This document shows, piece by piece, positions 52,729 to 61,710 of a DNA stretch of 64,000 bases. Under the pieces are notes generated by a model, which was given only the letters and a program-made list of their open reading frames with translations, had not been told where the DNA came from and made no database searches. The stretch spans positions 1,054,402 to 1,118,401 of the forward strand of contig NZ_SZWE01000001.1 of NCBI RefSeq assembly GCF_009669325.1, in the 5' to 3' direction. Within the stretch, counting starts at the first letter, position 1. Each line of letters begins with the position of its first letter. The position numbers and the translations under genes are program-made. This DNA is from Roseovarius bejariae (GTDB lineage Bacteria; Pseudomonadota; Alphaproteobacteria; Rhodobacterales; Rhodobacteraceae).

Positions 52729-53229
52729 ATGGCACTGTCCGAGCATTTCTTCCAAGAAGACCTTCATCCCATTGATATCGTTGAACATTTGGCCGAACAC
52801 CACGAGTGGGACTTCGACCGCATCGCCGACGATCAGATCGCAATGGCTGTGGAAGGCCAGTGGCGCACCTACTCCATCACCCTCGCTTGGTCGGGGTATG
52901 ACGAAACCCTGCGCATGGTCTGTACCTTCGAAATGGAGCCGCCCGAGGACAAACTTCCTGTTTTGTATCAGACACTTAACGATGTGAACGATCAATGCTG
53001 GGCCGGGGCCTTCACCTATTGGGCCGAGCAGAAACTGATGGTCTATCGCTATGGTCTGGTCATGGCCGGCGGCCAAGGCGTCAGCCCCGATCAGGTGGAT
53101 ACCCTGATCCGCGCCGCCGTCCTCAGCGCAGAGCGATTTTATCCAGCATTTCAATTGGTTGTCTGGGGCGACCGCAGCCCGAAAGACGCCCTGCAAGTCG
53201 CCATTGCCGAAGCCTACGGTCGCGCCTGA
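52729..53229 (+). CDS. YbjN domain-containing protein
   Basis: The 166-residue acidic protein matches the YbjN/type III secretion chaperone-like family (DUF1790), which is widespread in alphaproteobacteria and of unknown function. It has IDIVEHLAEHHEWDFDRIAD, LAWSGYDETLRMVCTFEM, and a C-terminal FYPAFQLVVWGDRSPKDALQ. GAGGTGGG precedes the ATG at 52729. It lies upstream of proC with a 94-bp gap on the same strand, possibly co-transcribed. Confidence 0.85.
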   Translation: MALSEHFFQEDLHPIDIVEHLAEHHEWDFDRIADDQIAMAVEGQWRTYSITLAWSGYDETLRMVCTFEMEPPEDKLPVLYQTLNDVNDQCWAGAFTYWAEQKLMVYRYGLVMAGGQGVSPDQVDTLIRAAVLSAERFYPAFQLVVWGDRSPKDALQVAIAEAYGRA

Positions 53230-53323
53230 GCGACCTTTCACCCGACCCATTGCACAAGCCCTTCTGTCGGCGTAATCCTAGGGTAACGCACCACGAGGCC
53301 GACAGGAAAAAGGGAGTAATTTC

Positions 53324-54139
53324 ATGGACATGGACCATGTCAGCCGCAATGGGCTGGTGTTACTGGGCTGCGGCAAGATGGGCTCGGCCATGCTGGAAGG
53401 GTGGCTTGCCAAGGGCCTGCCGAACAGTTCGGTCTGGGTGATCGACCCCAACCCCTCGGACTGGTTGCAAGGCACGGGCGTTGATATCAACGCCGATCTC
53501 CCTACCACCCCCGCCATCGTCCTGATCGCCGTGAAACCCCAGATGATGGGCGATGCCCTGCCCGCGATCGCGGCCATGGGGAATGGCGACACCCTGTTCG
53601 TTTCGGTCGCCGCGGGAACGCCGATTTCCGTTTTTGAACAAGTCCTTGGCGACAAATCCCCGATCATCCGCGCGATGCCCAACACCCCCGCCGCCGTGGG
53701 CCGCGGGATCACCGCGATCATCGGCAACGCCCATACAACGCCCGCACATATGGACCTCAGCCAAGCCCTGCTCGAAGCCGTGGGTCAGGTGGTCCGGCTG
53801 GACAGCGAAGACCAAATGGATGCCGTCACCGGCGTCTCTGGTTCCGGTCCCGCCTATGTCTTCCACATGATCGAATGCATGGCCCGCGCCGGTGAGGCCG
53901 AGGGGCTGGCGCCAGAGTTGGCGATGCAGCTTGCCCAAGCCACCGTCGCCGGGGCGGGCGCCTTGGCCGAAGCCGCCGATGAAACGCCCGCACAACTGCG
54001 CAAGAACGTCACCAGCCCCAATGGCACCACGCAGGCAGGGCTTGAGGTTTTGATGAATGAAAGCAACGGCTTGCCGGATTTGATGCGGCGCACCGTCAAG
54101 GCCGCCGCCGACCGGTCGAGGGAGCTGCGGGATGACTGA
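53324..54139 (+). CDS. proC: Pyrroline-5-carboxylate reductase
   Basis: ProC makes proline from pyrroline-5-carboxylate with NAD(P)H. The 271-residue protein has the N-terminal LLGCGKMGSAMLEGWLA, VLIAVKPQ, IIRAMPNTPAAVGRG and the signature SGSGPAYVFHMIECMARAG, ending in KNVTSPNGTTQAGLEVL. GGGAG precedes the ATG at 53324. Its end overlaps csaA by eight bases. Confidence 0.96.
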   Translation: MDMDHVSRNGLVLLGCGKMGSAMLEGWLAKGLPNSSVWVIDPNPSDWLQGTGVDINADLPTTPAIVLIAVKPQMMGDALPAIAAMGNGDTLFVSVAAGTPISVFEQVLGDKSPIIRAMPNTPAAVGRGITAIIGNAHTTPAHMDLSQALLEAVGQVVRLDSEDQMDAVTGVSGSGPAYVFHMIECMARAGEAEGLAPELAMQLAQATVAGAGALAEAADETPAQLRKNVTSPNGTTQAGLEVLMNESNGLPDLMRRTVKAAADRSRELRDD

Positions 54140-54473
54140 TCACATCGGGGTAGAAGACTTTCTGAAGGTCGATATTCGCGTCGGCACGATCATCCGCGCC
54201 GAACCTTTTCCCGAGGCGCGCAAACCCGCGATCAAGCTTTGGATCGACTTCGGGCCGGAGCTTGGGGAAAAGAAGACCTCGGCCCAGATCACCGCGCATT
54301 ACACGCCCGAGGACCTGCCCGGGCGGCAAGTGGTGGCCGTCACCAATTTCCCGCCGCGCCAGATCGGGCCCTTCATGTCCGAGGTTCTGGTTCTGGGCCT
54401 GTCGGACCCGGATGGCGGGATTGTCCTGCTTGGCCCGGACACGCCTGTAGAGAACGGGGAGAGAATGCATTGA
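54132..54473 (+). CDS. csaA: tRNA-binding protein CsaA
   Basis: CsaA is a small homodimeric tRNA-binding OB-fold protein related to the C-domain of methionyl-tRNA synthetase. The 113-residue sequence has DFLKVDIRVGTIIRAEPFPE, ARKPAIKLWIDFG, SAQITAHYTPEDLPGRQV, and TNFPPRQIGPFMSEVLVLG, all close to the family. It overlaps proC by eight bases and the next gene by four (TTGA). Confidence 0.94.
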   Translation: MTDHIGVEDFLKVDIRVGTIIRAEPFPEARKPAIKLWIDFGPELGEKKTSAQITAHYTPEDLPGRQVVAVTNFPPRQIGPFMSEVLVLGLSDPDGGIVLLGPDTPVENGERMH

Positions 54474-55435
54474 GCCGTGTTTACCTGACCCGCCCCTTGC
54501 CCGATGCCGTGCTGGAACGTGCACGCGAGTTGTTCGACGAGGTGGAGGTGCGCGAGGAGACCGCGCCGCTCAAGATCGGGCAGATGCGCGCGGCACTGAA
54601 CCTCTATGACGGGGTCTTGCCGACCTTGGGCGATATGTTCTCGGCCGAGGTCTTTGACGAGGCGCAGAACCCGCGATGCAAGGTGCTGGCCAACTTCGGG
54701 GTGGGCTATAACCATATCGACGTGGACGCCGCGACAGCCGCCGGCGTCATGGTGACCAACACCCCCGGCGCCGTTACCGATGCCACGGCGGATATTGCCA
54801 TGACCTTGATCCTGATGAGCGCCCGCCGTGCCGGTGAAGGCGAACGCATGGTGCGTGCAGGCGAATGGAGTGGCTGGCACCCGACGCAGATGTTGGGCCT
54901 GCATGCCACGGGCAAGACCGTGGGGATCATCGGCATGGGCCGGATCGGACAGGCGATCGCGCGGCGCTGTCATTTCGGGTTTGGCATGGACGTGGTCTAT
55001 TTCAACCGATCGGCCAAGGAGTTCGACTTCCCCGCCACGCGAACGGCCAGCATGGCCGAACTGGCAGCCCGCGCCGATATCGTGGTGGTCGCCGTGCCCG
55101 GTGGGGCCGAGACCCATCACCTGATCGGGGCGCCGGTCTTCGAGGCAATGAAGCCTACGGGACATTTCATCAATATCGCGCGCGGCGATGTGGTCGAGGA
55201 AACGGCCCTGATCAAGGCCCTTGAAAGCGGCCAGATCGCCGCCGCCGGTCTGGACGTGTACGAGCATGAGCCGCAGGTGCCTGAAGCCCTGATTTCAATG
55301 GAGAATGTCACGCTCTTGCCGCATCTTGGCACGGCCGCCCTTGAGGTGCGCGAAGCCATGGGATTTCTGGCCGTCGAGAATCTCCGCGCGGCTCTGGCTG
55401 GTGAGGCTCCGCCGAACCTGATCGAACCGGAGTAA
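54470..55435 (+). CDS. D-2-hydroxyacid dehydrogenase (glyoxylate/hydroxypyruvate reductase type)
   Basis: The 321-residue protein is a GhrB/GRHPR-type NAD(P)-dependent reductase. It has NFGVGYNHIDVDAATAAGV, TADIAMTLIL, the nucleotide motif GIIGMGRIGQAIARR, catalytic Arg in NIARGDVVEE, the Glu, and His in LLPHLGTAALEVRE. I take TTG at 54470 as start: it overlaps the csaA stop and GGGGAGAG lies just before; no ATG start fits. It acts on small 2-keto acids such as glyoxylate. Confidence 0.92.
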   Translation: MSRVYLTRPLPDAVLERARELFDEVEVREETAPLKIGQMRAALNLYDGVLPTLGDMFSAEVFDEAQNPRCKVLANFGVGYNHIDVDAATAAGVMVTNTPGAVTDATADIAMTLILMSARRAGEGERMVRAGEWSGWHPTQMLGLHATGKTVGIIGMGRIGQAIARRCHFGFGMDVVYFNRSAKEFDFPATRTASMAELAARADIVVVAVPGGAETHHLIGAPVFEAMKPTGHFINIARGDVVEETALIKALESGQIAAAGLDVYEHEPQVPEALISMENVTLLPHLGTAALEVREAMGFLAVENLRAALAGEAPPNLIEPE

Positions 55436-55511
55436 AAAACTTCCGCACCGTCACGCTTGACGTGAGGGTAGCCATGGGGTGATCTGGCCGAACAGCTTTC
55501 GGAGACAGCCC

Positions 55512-56633
55512 ATGCATACCCCCGCGATCACCGGTAGTGGCATTTTCACGCCTGAACAGGTTATCACCAACGAAGAGCTGGTCGCGGCCTTCAATGCCTA
55601 TGCAGAAAGGTTCAATGCCGAAAACGCCGAAGCGATCGCCTCGGGCGAGATCGAGGCGAAGGGGCCGTCTTCACCGGAATTCATCCATCAGGCCTCAGGC
55701 ATCGAACAGCGCTATGTCATGGACAAGACCGGGGTATTGGACCCCGAGGTGATGCACCCCTTGCTGCGTGAGCGCAGTGACGAAGAGCCGGGCATCATGG
55801 CCGAAATGGCGCTTGAGGCCTGCGGCAAAGCACTTGAGCAAGCCGGGCGGTCCGCCGACGAGGTGGACCTTGTGATTTGCGCCGCCTCAAACCACGAACG
55901 CCCCTACCCCGCGGTTGCCATTGAAATTCAACAGCTTATGGGCGCGGGCGGCTTTGCCTTCGATATGAATGTCGCCTGTTCTTCGGCCACCTTCGGCATT
56001 CAGGCCGCCGCCGACATGATCCGCTCAGGCTCGGTTCGGTGTGCCGTGGTTGTAAACCCCGAGATTTGTTCGGGACATCTGGAATGGCGCGACCGGGATT
56101 GTCATTTCATCTTTGGCGATGTCTGCACCGCGGTCGTACTGGAACGCACCGAGGACGCGCAGGGCGCGCATTTCATCGTGCGCTCGACCCGCTGTGCCAC
56201 GCAGTTTTCCAATAACATCCGGAATAACAACGGTTTCCTGCGCCGCAGTCGCCCGCATGGGATGGAAGATCGGCGCGACATGCAGTTCGTTCAAGAGGGC
56301 CGCAAGGTCTTCAAGGAGGTGCTGCCACTGGTCTCCAAGCATATTGCAACGCATCTGGCCGAGGAAGCTGTGCCGTCGGACAACCTGAAGCGATTGTGGC
56401 TGCATCAGGCGAACAAGTCGATGAATGATTTCATTGGCAAGAAGGTACTGGGCCGGATGCCCACCCCCAAGGAACAACCCAACATCCTTCAGGATTACGC
56501 GAACACCTCCTCGGCAGGGTCCATCGTTGCTTTTTCGAAATATTCCAGTGACTTGGAACCCGGCGATCAGGGGCTGATCTGCTCTTTTGGCGCGGGCTAT
56601 TCGGTGGGGTCGGTCCTTGTTGAACGCGCTTGA
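55512..56633 (+). CDS. Beta-ketoacyl-ACP synthase III family protein
   Basis: The 373-residue thiolase-fold enzyme is a KAS III-like synthase, longer than FabH (about 317). The catalytic triad is Cys156 in DMNVACSSATFG, His in LWLHQANKSMNDF, and Asn in DYANTSSAGS. FabH starts fatty-acid chains by joining acetyl-CoA to malonyl-ACP; this branch may have other primers. It has an insertion of about 40 residues near the N-terminus (FNAENAEAIASGEIEAK). The ATG at 55512 follows GGAG. A canonical fabH could lie elsewhere. Confidence 0.9.
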   Translation: MHTPAITGSGIFTPEQVITNEELVAAFNAYAERFNAENAEAIASGEIEAKGPSSPEFIHQASGIEQRYVMDKTGVLDPEVMHPLLRERSDEEPGIMAEMALEACGKALEQAGRSADEVDLVICAASNHERPYPAVAIEIQQLMGAGGFAFDMNVACSSATFGIQAAADMIRSGSVRCAVVVNPEICSGHLEWRDRDCHFIFGDVCTAVVLERTEDAQGAHFIVRSTRCATQFSNNIRNNNGFLRRSRPHGMEDRRDMQFVQEGRKVFKEVLPLVSKHIATHLAEEAVPSDNLKRLWLHQANKSMNDFIGKKVLGRMPTPKEQPNILQDYANTSSAGSIVAFSKYSSDLEPGDQGLICSFGAGYSVGSVLVERA

Positions 56634-56865
56634 CGTGATACGGCACCGGACCTTGGGTTTAGGCCGCCTGCTCGTTTGGGCCGGGTGGGTCGAAGACCCA
56701 GGGGATGGAAACCGGCACCGCGAACAGGCGGCCGGGAATTGGCTGTCCTTGACCGCCGCCTCCCTCTGCCCTCCGCTGGGGACGTCGGGCATAAGTATAT
56801 CCCCAAAGACCGGGATTGCGTTGACGCTTGCATATTGGGATAAAGCCCTGAATGGGAAAGATATC

Positions 56866-56891
56866 CCGGACTTCCCCGCTGCGGGGTCCGG
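56866..56891 (+). promoter_or_regulatory. Hairpin before the small putative regulator
   Basis: Arms CCGGAC-TT-CCCCGC and GCGGGG-TCCGG enclose one base and end 16 bases before the next ATG. The surrounding 274-bp spacer (56634-56907) holds TTGACG at 56821 without a convincing -10. The hairpin could terminate the KAS III transcript or mask the next gene's ribosome site. Confidence 0.4.
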
Positions 56892-56907
56892 AACTGGGGT
56901 TGAGTAA

Positions 56908-57366
56908 ATGTCAAAGGTCGGAAGCTACCTGAAAAAGCACACCGAGGCGCTTGTCAAAGACGTCGGGATCGAGCCTGCCTGCGAGTTGACAGGCAAGTCC
57001 AAGGCGACTTTGGGGCGTTATTATTCTGATCATGAAGAGCATTCGGATCGGTTCATTCCGATTGATGCGGTGGCGGCGTTGGAGGAAGCGGCCAGTTATC
57101 CGCATGTGACCGGGGCTCTGGCCGAGTTGAAGGGAATCGAACTGACCTTCAATGGCAGTCGCCGAAACACCGATAGCGAAGGTGGGGTGAACAGCGACGT
57201 GATCGCATTATCCCAACGATTCGCGATGCTTATGGCGGAATACCAGCAGTCGATCGAGGACGGGATCATCACCGTGAACGAGGCAAAACGCCTGCTGCGC
57301 GAGACGACGCAACTCCAACAGGTGCTGATCGACATGAAGCTGCATCTGGAAGAAGAGGCCAACTGA
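56908..57366 (+). CDS. Conserved small putative regulator, unknown
   Basis: I do not recognise a named family. The 152-residue protein has an N-terminal part reminiscent of a helix-turn-helix (VGIEPACELTGKSKATLGRY), resembling phage-type regulators, and a C-terminal helical region (RFAMLMAEYQQSIEDGII; QLQQVLIDMKLHLEEE). Related sequences appear to be common in Rhodobacteraceae, as I recall. The ATG at 56908 is preceded by GGGG at ten bases. It stands alone between the KAS III gene and a GTAC element. Confidence 0.65.
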   Translation: MSKVGSYLKKHTEALVKDVGIEPACELTGKSKATLGRYYSDHEEHSDRFIPIDAVAALEEAASYPHVTGALAELKGIELTFNGSRRNTDSEGGVNSDVIALSQRFAMLMAEYQQSIEDGIITVNEAKRLLRETTQLQQVLIDMKLHLEEEAN

Positions 57367-57391
57367 GCCCGCAAAAGCCGACCCTCGCAAA

Positions 57392-57473
57392 TCGTACGAG
57401 TCGTACGCTTTACCCCCGAGTTTCGTACGAAAATCGGGGGCGTGGCGCGGTCATCGTACGAGTCGTACGAAAC
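57392..57473. repeat. 83-bp GTAC repeat element, copy 3
   Basis: TCGTACGA-G-TCGTACG at the left, a central CCCCCGA / TCGGGGG stem with GTTTCGTACGAAAA as its loop, and TCGTACGA-G-TCGTACGA (57454-57470) at the right. The element fills the spacer between two converging genes and probably terminates transcription from both sides. Confidence 0.78.
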
Positions 57474-57494
57474 CGCCCCCTCGGGCACGGTCCG

Positions 57495-59474
57495 TCACAG
57501 GGTGAGCCCGGTTGTCCGCCCGTCGTGAATCGCCGCAGCCGCCAGACGGGGGGCCAAGGCATCGCCGATGAGAATCGGGGGCTGCCCCAAGGCCCGAAGT
57601 GCATCGGGCAGATCGTGGGTGGCGCGGTTGCCTGTGGCCAGCACGAGCGCGTCGGCGGCGATGACCTGTTCCTCGCCGGTCAGGAGCGATTGGCAGCGCG
57701 CCCCCTCGCCTGTCCATTCGGTGACCGCATGTTCGGTGACGAAGTGCACGCCGAGTTGCGCCAGGCGTTGCCGGGCGGGGAAATCCGAGGCGGTGCGCAC
57801 GAGCTCCCGGCCGATCATCGCGTCAGGGGTGACGACGGTTACCTGATGCCCCGCTTCGGCCATGTGCCATGCGGTTCCGATGCCGCGCCAGTGGCCGCCT
57901 TCGTCCAGCACGATCACCCGGTCGCCCAACCGGGCGGCGCGGCCCATGACATCCTCGGTCGACCAGACATTGCCCCGCTGTGCCCCCGGCATTTCCGGCA
58001 CATGCGGCAGGGCCTTCTGGAACCCGGTGCCTTCCGGCAGGGAGCCGGTGGCCAGCACCACCTTGTCGGCGCCGATGGCGGCGATGTCATCGGCGTCGAG
58101 ATAGGTATTGAATCGGATATCGACACCGAGTTTTTCAAGTTGCCGCTCGTACCATGCGATCAGGTCGGTGATCTGGGCGCGGCGCGGTTGCAGGCCGGCA
58201 AGGCGGAACTGCCCGCCCAGTTCGGGTGCGGCCTCGGCCAGTATCACGCGATGGCCCCGTTCGGCGGCAACGCGCGCGGCCTCCAGCCCGGCGGGACCGC
58301 CGCCGACGATCAGCACGGATTTCGGCGCCTCGGCCTTGGTAAAACGATCCCCGCCCCAGAGGTATTCATGCCCAACCGACGGATTGATCAGGCAAGAGAT
58401 GTAATAGTCGCGCCCGCGTCGCCCCCAGCATTGCTGATTGCAGCACAGGCAGCCGCGAATGTCGTCGATCCTGTCCGCCTGCGCCTTGTTGACAAGGTGC
58501 GGGTCGGCAATCTGACCGCGCACGATGGCAACCAGATCGGCCTGCCCCGCCCCCAGCACGGTATTGGCGTTTTCGGGGGTGCGGATGTTGGCCTCGGCGA
58601 TCACCTTGGCGGTGAGACCTGCGGATTTAAGGCGCTCGGCCAGAGTTGCCCCGAGGTTTTCGGCATATTGGAAGCTGGGGATGATCTTTTGGAAGTCGAC
58701 ATAGCTGCCCGCGCCGACGGTGACGTAATCCATCAGCCCTTGCGCGTCGTGCAGCGCGACGATGTCCAGCATCTCGTCGCCCGCCGGGAAAACGCCGGTT
58801 TCGGGATCGTCCGAGATGGCCAGACCGACGATGAAATCTTCGCCACAGGCGGCGCGGATACGGCGCAGGATATCGCAGGAGAACCGGGTGCGGTTTTCGA
58901 GAGAGCCGCCCCAGTCGTCGTCACGCTGGTTCGAGAAGGGTGTCCAGAACTGATCGAGCAGACAATTGTAGGCGGCCCAGACCTCGACCCCGTCGAACCC
59001 CGCCTTCTGACAGCGGATGGCGGCCTTGACGAAGCTCTGGATCGTTTCCTCGATCTCGTCTTCGGTCATCGGGTGGCTGCCATCGTTGTCGTGATAGCTG
59101 GGCCCGCCCGAAGGCGACCAGTTGGCATGCCAGCTGTTGTCCCAGTCACCATGCGCGCCGACATGGTAAAGCTGTTGGATCATCATCGCGCCCTCGGCCT
59201 TGCAGGCCTCGGTGATGCGGGCGAAATGCGGGATCACCTCGTCCGAGGCGGGGCGGAAGTTGCCACGGGTCAGGATGGCCGCGGGGTGGACCGGCATCGG
59301 CTCGACCGTGATCATCGCCGCGCCGCCCTTGGCCCGTTCGAGGTAATAGGCCAGATGCTGATCCCCCGGCAGGCCGTTCTGGGCCATGTTGGTGGTATGG
59401 GCCCCAAAGACGATACGGTTTTTCAGGGTCCGGTGACGCAGTTCGAGGGGAGAGAAGACGTGTTTCAGGGTCAT
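57495..59474 (-). CDS. Trimethylamine dehydrogenase-like flavoprotein 1
   Basis: The 659-residue protein has the old yellow enzyme/trimethylamine dehydrogenase layout. It has an FMN TIM barrel (PLELRHRTLKNRIVFGAHTT; GFDGVEVWAAYNCLLDQFW), a [4Fe-4S] motif C-x2-C-x3-C-x11-C (CLCCNQQC and later Cys), and a Rossmann domain pair with VLIVGGGPAGLEAARVAAER. Family members oxidatively demethylate methylated amines (dimethylglycine, N-methylproline, trimethylamine) or reduce enoyl-CoA. It lies 74 bp after a paralogue and near an MttB-family gene, favouring a methylated-amine role. Confidence 0.9.
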   Translation of the reverse strand: MTLKHVFSPLELRHRTLKNRIVFGAHTTNMAQNGLPGDQHLAYYLERAKGGAAMITVEPMPVHPAAILTRGNFRPASDEVIPHFARITEACKAEGAMMIQQLYHVGAHGDWDNSWHANWSPSGGPSYHDNDGSHPMTEDEIEETIQSFVKAAIRCQKAGFDGVEVWAAYNCLLDQFWTPFSNQRDDDWGGSLENRTRFSCDILRRIRAACGEDFIVGLAISDDPETGVFPAGDEMLDIVALHDAQGLMDYVTVGAGSYVDFQKIIPSFQYAENLGATLAERLKSAGLTAKVIAEANIRTPENANTVLGAGQADLVAIVRGQIADPHLVNKAQADRIDDIRGCLCCNQQCWGRRGRDYYISCLINPSVGHEYLWGGDRFTKAEAPKSVLIVGGGPAGLEAARVAAERGHRVILAEAAPELGGQFRLAGLQPRRAQITDLIAWYERQLEKLGVDIRFNTYLDADDIAAIGADKVVLATGSLPEGTGFQKALPHVPEMPGAQRGNVWSTEDVMGRAARLGDRVIVLDEGGHWRGIGTAWHMAEAGHQVTVVTPDAMIGRELVRTASDFPARQRLAQLGVHFVTEHAVTEWTGEGARCQSLLTGEEQVIAADALVLATGNRATHDLPDALRALGQPPILIGDALAPRLAAAAIHDGRTTGLTL

Positions 59475-59548
59475 GGTCTGGTCCTCGGTCCGGTCTGGCC
59501 ATTGTCCCGGCCCCGCCGTTGCGGCGAGGCCGGGTTTCCGACGCGGGG

Positions 59549-61594
59549 TCAGATGTCTTTCACAAGGCGCAGTGCATCGTAAATCGCCGCGTGGGTATTG
59601 CGGGCACTGACGGCATCGCCGATGCGGAACAGTTGGAACTTTCCGTCGGGATTGCGCGTCACGGTCTGCGGTTGGCCTGCGATCAGGGCGTCGTAATCGA
59701 CCTCGCCACCATTGGTAGAGTTCGGTTTGAGATCGAAATACAGGTCGTCCATCGGCATGGTTCCATAGTTCACCACCACCTGATCATAGATTTTTTCGCT
59801 GGTGAAATCGCTGTAATCCGTGCCGATCGTCGCCTTGAGTTGATTGCCGTCGCGCGCGACATTCAGAAGGCGGCGGGTGACGGTGAATGTCACGTCCTTG
59901 TCCTGTAGCGCACGCATGTAGGGCGTCAGGTTCATCGCCATGATGTCGGGGGCGAAAACGCGGTCGGGGGTCATGACCTCGACACTGGCCCCGGCGTTGG
60001 CGGCGACCTCGGCAGCCATCAGGCCGGGGTGATCGCCGCTTTCGTCATAGATCAGCACGTTCTGCCCCGGCTTCACGTCGCCTGCGATCAGGTCCCATGT
60101 GGTGGTGACAAGATCCTGATCCTTGCCGGATTCGAACAATTCGGTGTTGGGCAAGCCGCCGGTGGCCACGATGACCACGTCAGGATTGAGCGCGGTGATG
60201 TCGTCGGCCTCGGCCCATGTGTTGAAGTGGAAGGCCACATCGCGTGCGGCGCATTGGGACATGCGCCAGTCGATGATCGAGATCATCTCGCGGCGGCGGG
60301 GGTTTTGCGCGGTCAGGCGCACCTGCCCGCCGGGGTCGGGCTGTGCCTCGAACACGGTCACGGCATGGCCGCGTTCGGCGGCCACGCGGGCGGCCTCCAG
60401 CCCGGCGGGACCGGCGCCGATAATGGCAACCTTCTTTTTCTGCGCTGCCGGGGTGATGGTGTGCGGCATGCTGAGTTCGCGGCCCGTGGCGGCGTTGTGG
60501 ATGCACAGGGCCTCGCCCGCGGCATAGATCCGGTCGAGACAGAAAGTGGCCCCGACGCAGGGGCGGATATCATCCTCGCGCCCTTCGGTGATTTTCTGCA
60601 CGATATGCGGGTCGGCCATGTGGGCGCGGGTCATGCCCACCATGTCGAGCAGGCCGGCATCGACCGCGTGGCGGGCGGTGGCGACATCGGGGATCTTGGC
60701 GGCGTGGAAGGTGGGCATTCCGGTGGCCTGTTTCACCGCCCCCGCGAAATCGAGATGCGGCGCGTTCTTCATCCCCTGCACGGGGATCACGTCGGTCATG
60801 GCCGGGTCGGTGTGGATGCGCCCGCGCACCACGTTGAGGAAATCGACCATGCCGCTGTCGGTCAGGCGCTTGGAAATCTCGATGCCTTCCTCGGGGGTGA
60901 TCCCCCCGGCCTCGGCCTCGTCGGCAGTGTAGCGCAGGCCGACGATGAAATCGTCACCCACCCGTTTGCGGATACCGTGCATCACGTCGAACAACAGCTT
61001 GAGGCGACTGTCGAGTGTCTGCCCGCCATAGGGGCCGTCGAGATCGTTGGTCAGCGGCGACCAGAACTGATCGAGGAGGTGGCCGTAGACCTGCAATTCG
61101 ATCCCGTCCATGCCGCCCGCCTGCATGCGTTCGGCGGCATCGGCGAAATCGGTGATGATGCGTTCGATATCCCAATCCTCGGCCAGCTTGGGAAAGGCGC
61201 GGTGGGCCGGTTCGCGGTGTTTGGACGACGACACCGAGGGCAGCCAATCGCCCTTGGACCATCCGGTGCGGCGGCCAAGATGGGTCAGCTGGATCATCAC
61301 GGCGCAGCCGTGATCGTGGCAGGCGTCGGTGAGTTTTTGAATCCACGGCACGACCTCGTCCTTGTAGGCGAGGATGTTGTTGAACACCGGCGGGCTGTCG
61401 CGGCTGACCGCCGCCGAGCCTGCGGTCATGGCAAGGGCCACCCCGGCCTTGGCGCGTTCGGCGTGGTAGGCGATGTAGCGATCCTTGGGCATCCCGTCTT
61501 CGGGATAGGCGGGTTCGTGCGCGGTGGTCATGATCCGGTTGCGCAGGGTCAGGTGCTTGAGCTGGTAAGGCTGGAGGAGGGGATCGTTGGACAT
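59549..61594 (-). CDS. Trimethylamine dehydrogenase-like flavoprotein 2, altered iron-sulfur motif
   Basis: The 681-residue paralogue has an FMN barrel (QLKHLTLRNRIMTTAHEPAY; GMDGIELQVYGHLLDQFW), the Rossmann domain VAIIGAGPAGLEAARVAAER and an NAD-like domain. In place of the C-x2-C-x2-C motif it has CVGATFC followed by a fourth Cys, so the second cysteine is Ala and one cluster ligand is missing. Relatives include demethylases of dimethylglycine and N-methylproline. It is divergent from a TetR gene and precedes its paralogue in the likely operon. Confidence 0.89.
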   Translation of the reverse strand: MSNDPLLQPYQLKHLTLRNRIMTTAHEPAYPEDGMPKDRYIAYHAERAKAGVALAMTAGSAAVSRDSPPVFNNILAYKDEVVPWIQKLTDACHDHGCAVMIQLTHLGRRTGWSKGDWLPSVSSSKHREPAHRAFPKLAEDWDIERIITDFADAAERMQAGGMDGIELQVYGHLLDQFWSPLTNDLDGPYGGQTLDSRLKLLFDVMHGIRKRVGDDFIVGLRYTADEAEAGGITPEEGIEISKRLTDSGMVDFLNVVRGRIHTDPAMTDVIPVQGMKNAPHLDFAGAVKQATGMPTFHAAKIPDVATARHAVDAGLLDMVGMTRAHMADPHIVQKITEGREDDIRPCVGATFCLDRIYAAGEALCIHNAATGRELSMPHTITPAAQKKKVAIIGAGPAGLEAARVAAERGHAVTVFEAQPDPGGQVRLTAQNPRRREMISIIDWRMSQCAARDVAFHFNTWAEADDITALNPDVVIVATGGLPNTELFESGKDQDLVTTTWDLIAGDVKPGQNVLIYDESGDHPGLMAAEVAANAGASVEVMTPDRVFAPDIMAMNLTPYMRALQDKDVTFTVTRRLLNVARDGNQLKATIGTDYSDFTSEKIYDQVVVNYGTMPMDDLYFDLKPNSTNGGEVDYDALIAGQPQTVTRNPDGKFQLFRIGDAVSARNTHAAIYDALRLVKDI

Positions 61595-61710
61595 GGGCGT
61601 TACTCCGTCTGGCTGAGTCGAGGATTCCTGAAATGTTCATTTATGTCAAGTTTACGTTCATCGGTGACGATTTTATTGCCCTGCCCGCCCCTTGGGGGTA
61701 CGGTGCCCCC
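61595..61710. promoter_or_regulatory. Divergent operator region of TetR gene and flavoprotein operon
   Basis: GTTCAT occurs twice, 21 bp apart (61635-61640, 61656-61661), flanking a minus-strand TTGACA (61644-61649) that may be the -35 box of the flavoprotein operon. The -10 is weak. Placing repeats on both sides of a -35 fits repression by the TetR protein. Confidence 0.4.

Noticed and set aside
56587..56907. 106-codon plus-strand frame ending just before the small putative regulator
   Set aside because: It overlaps the end of the KAS III gene, has no ribosome site or family, and its abutment to the next ATG is probably chance.
56908..57366. Remnant prophage repressor
   Set aside because: The N-terminus looks like a phage-type helix-turn-helix, but no integrase, structural or lysis genes lie nearby and neighbours are core genes.
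57525..59582. Long plus-strand open frame opposite flavoprotein 1
   Set aside because: Spans the complement of a well-supported gene and has shadow-like composition.
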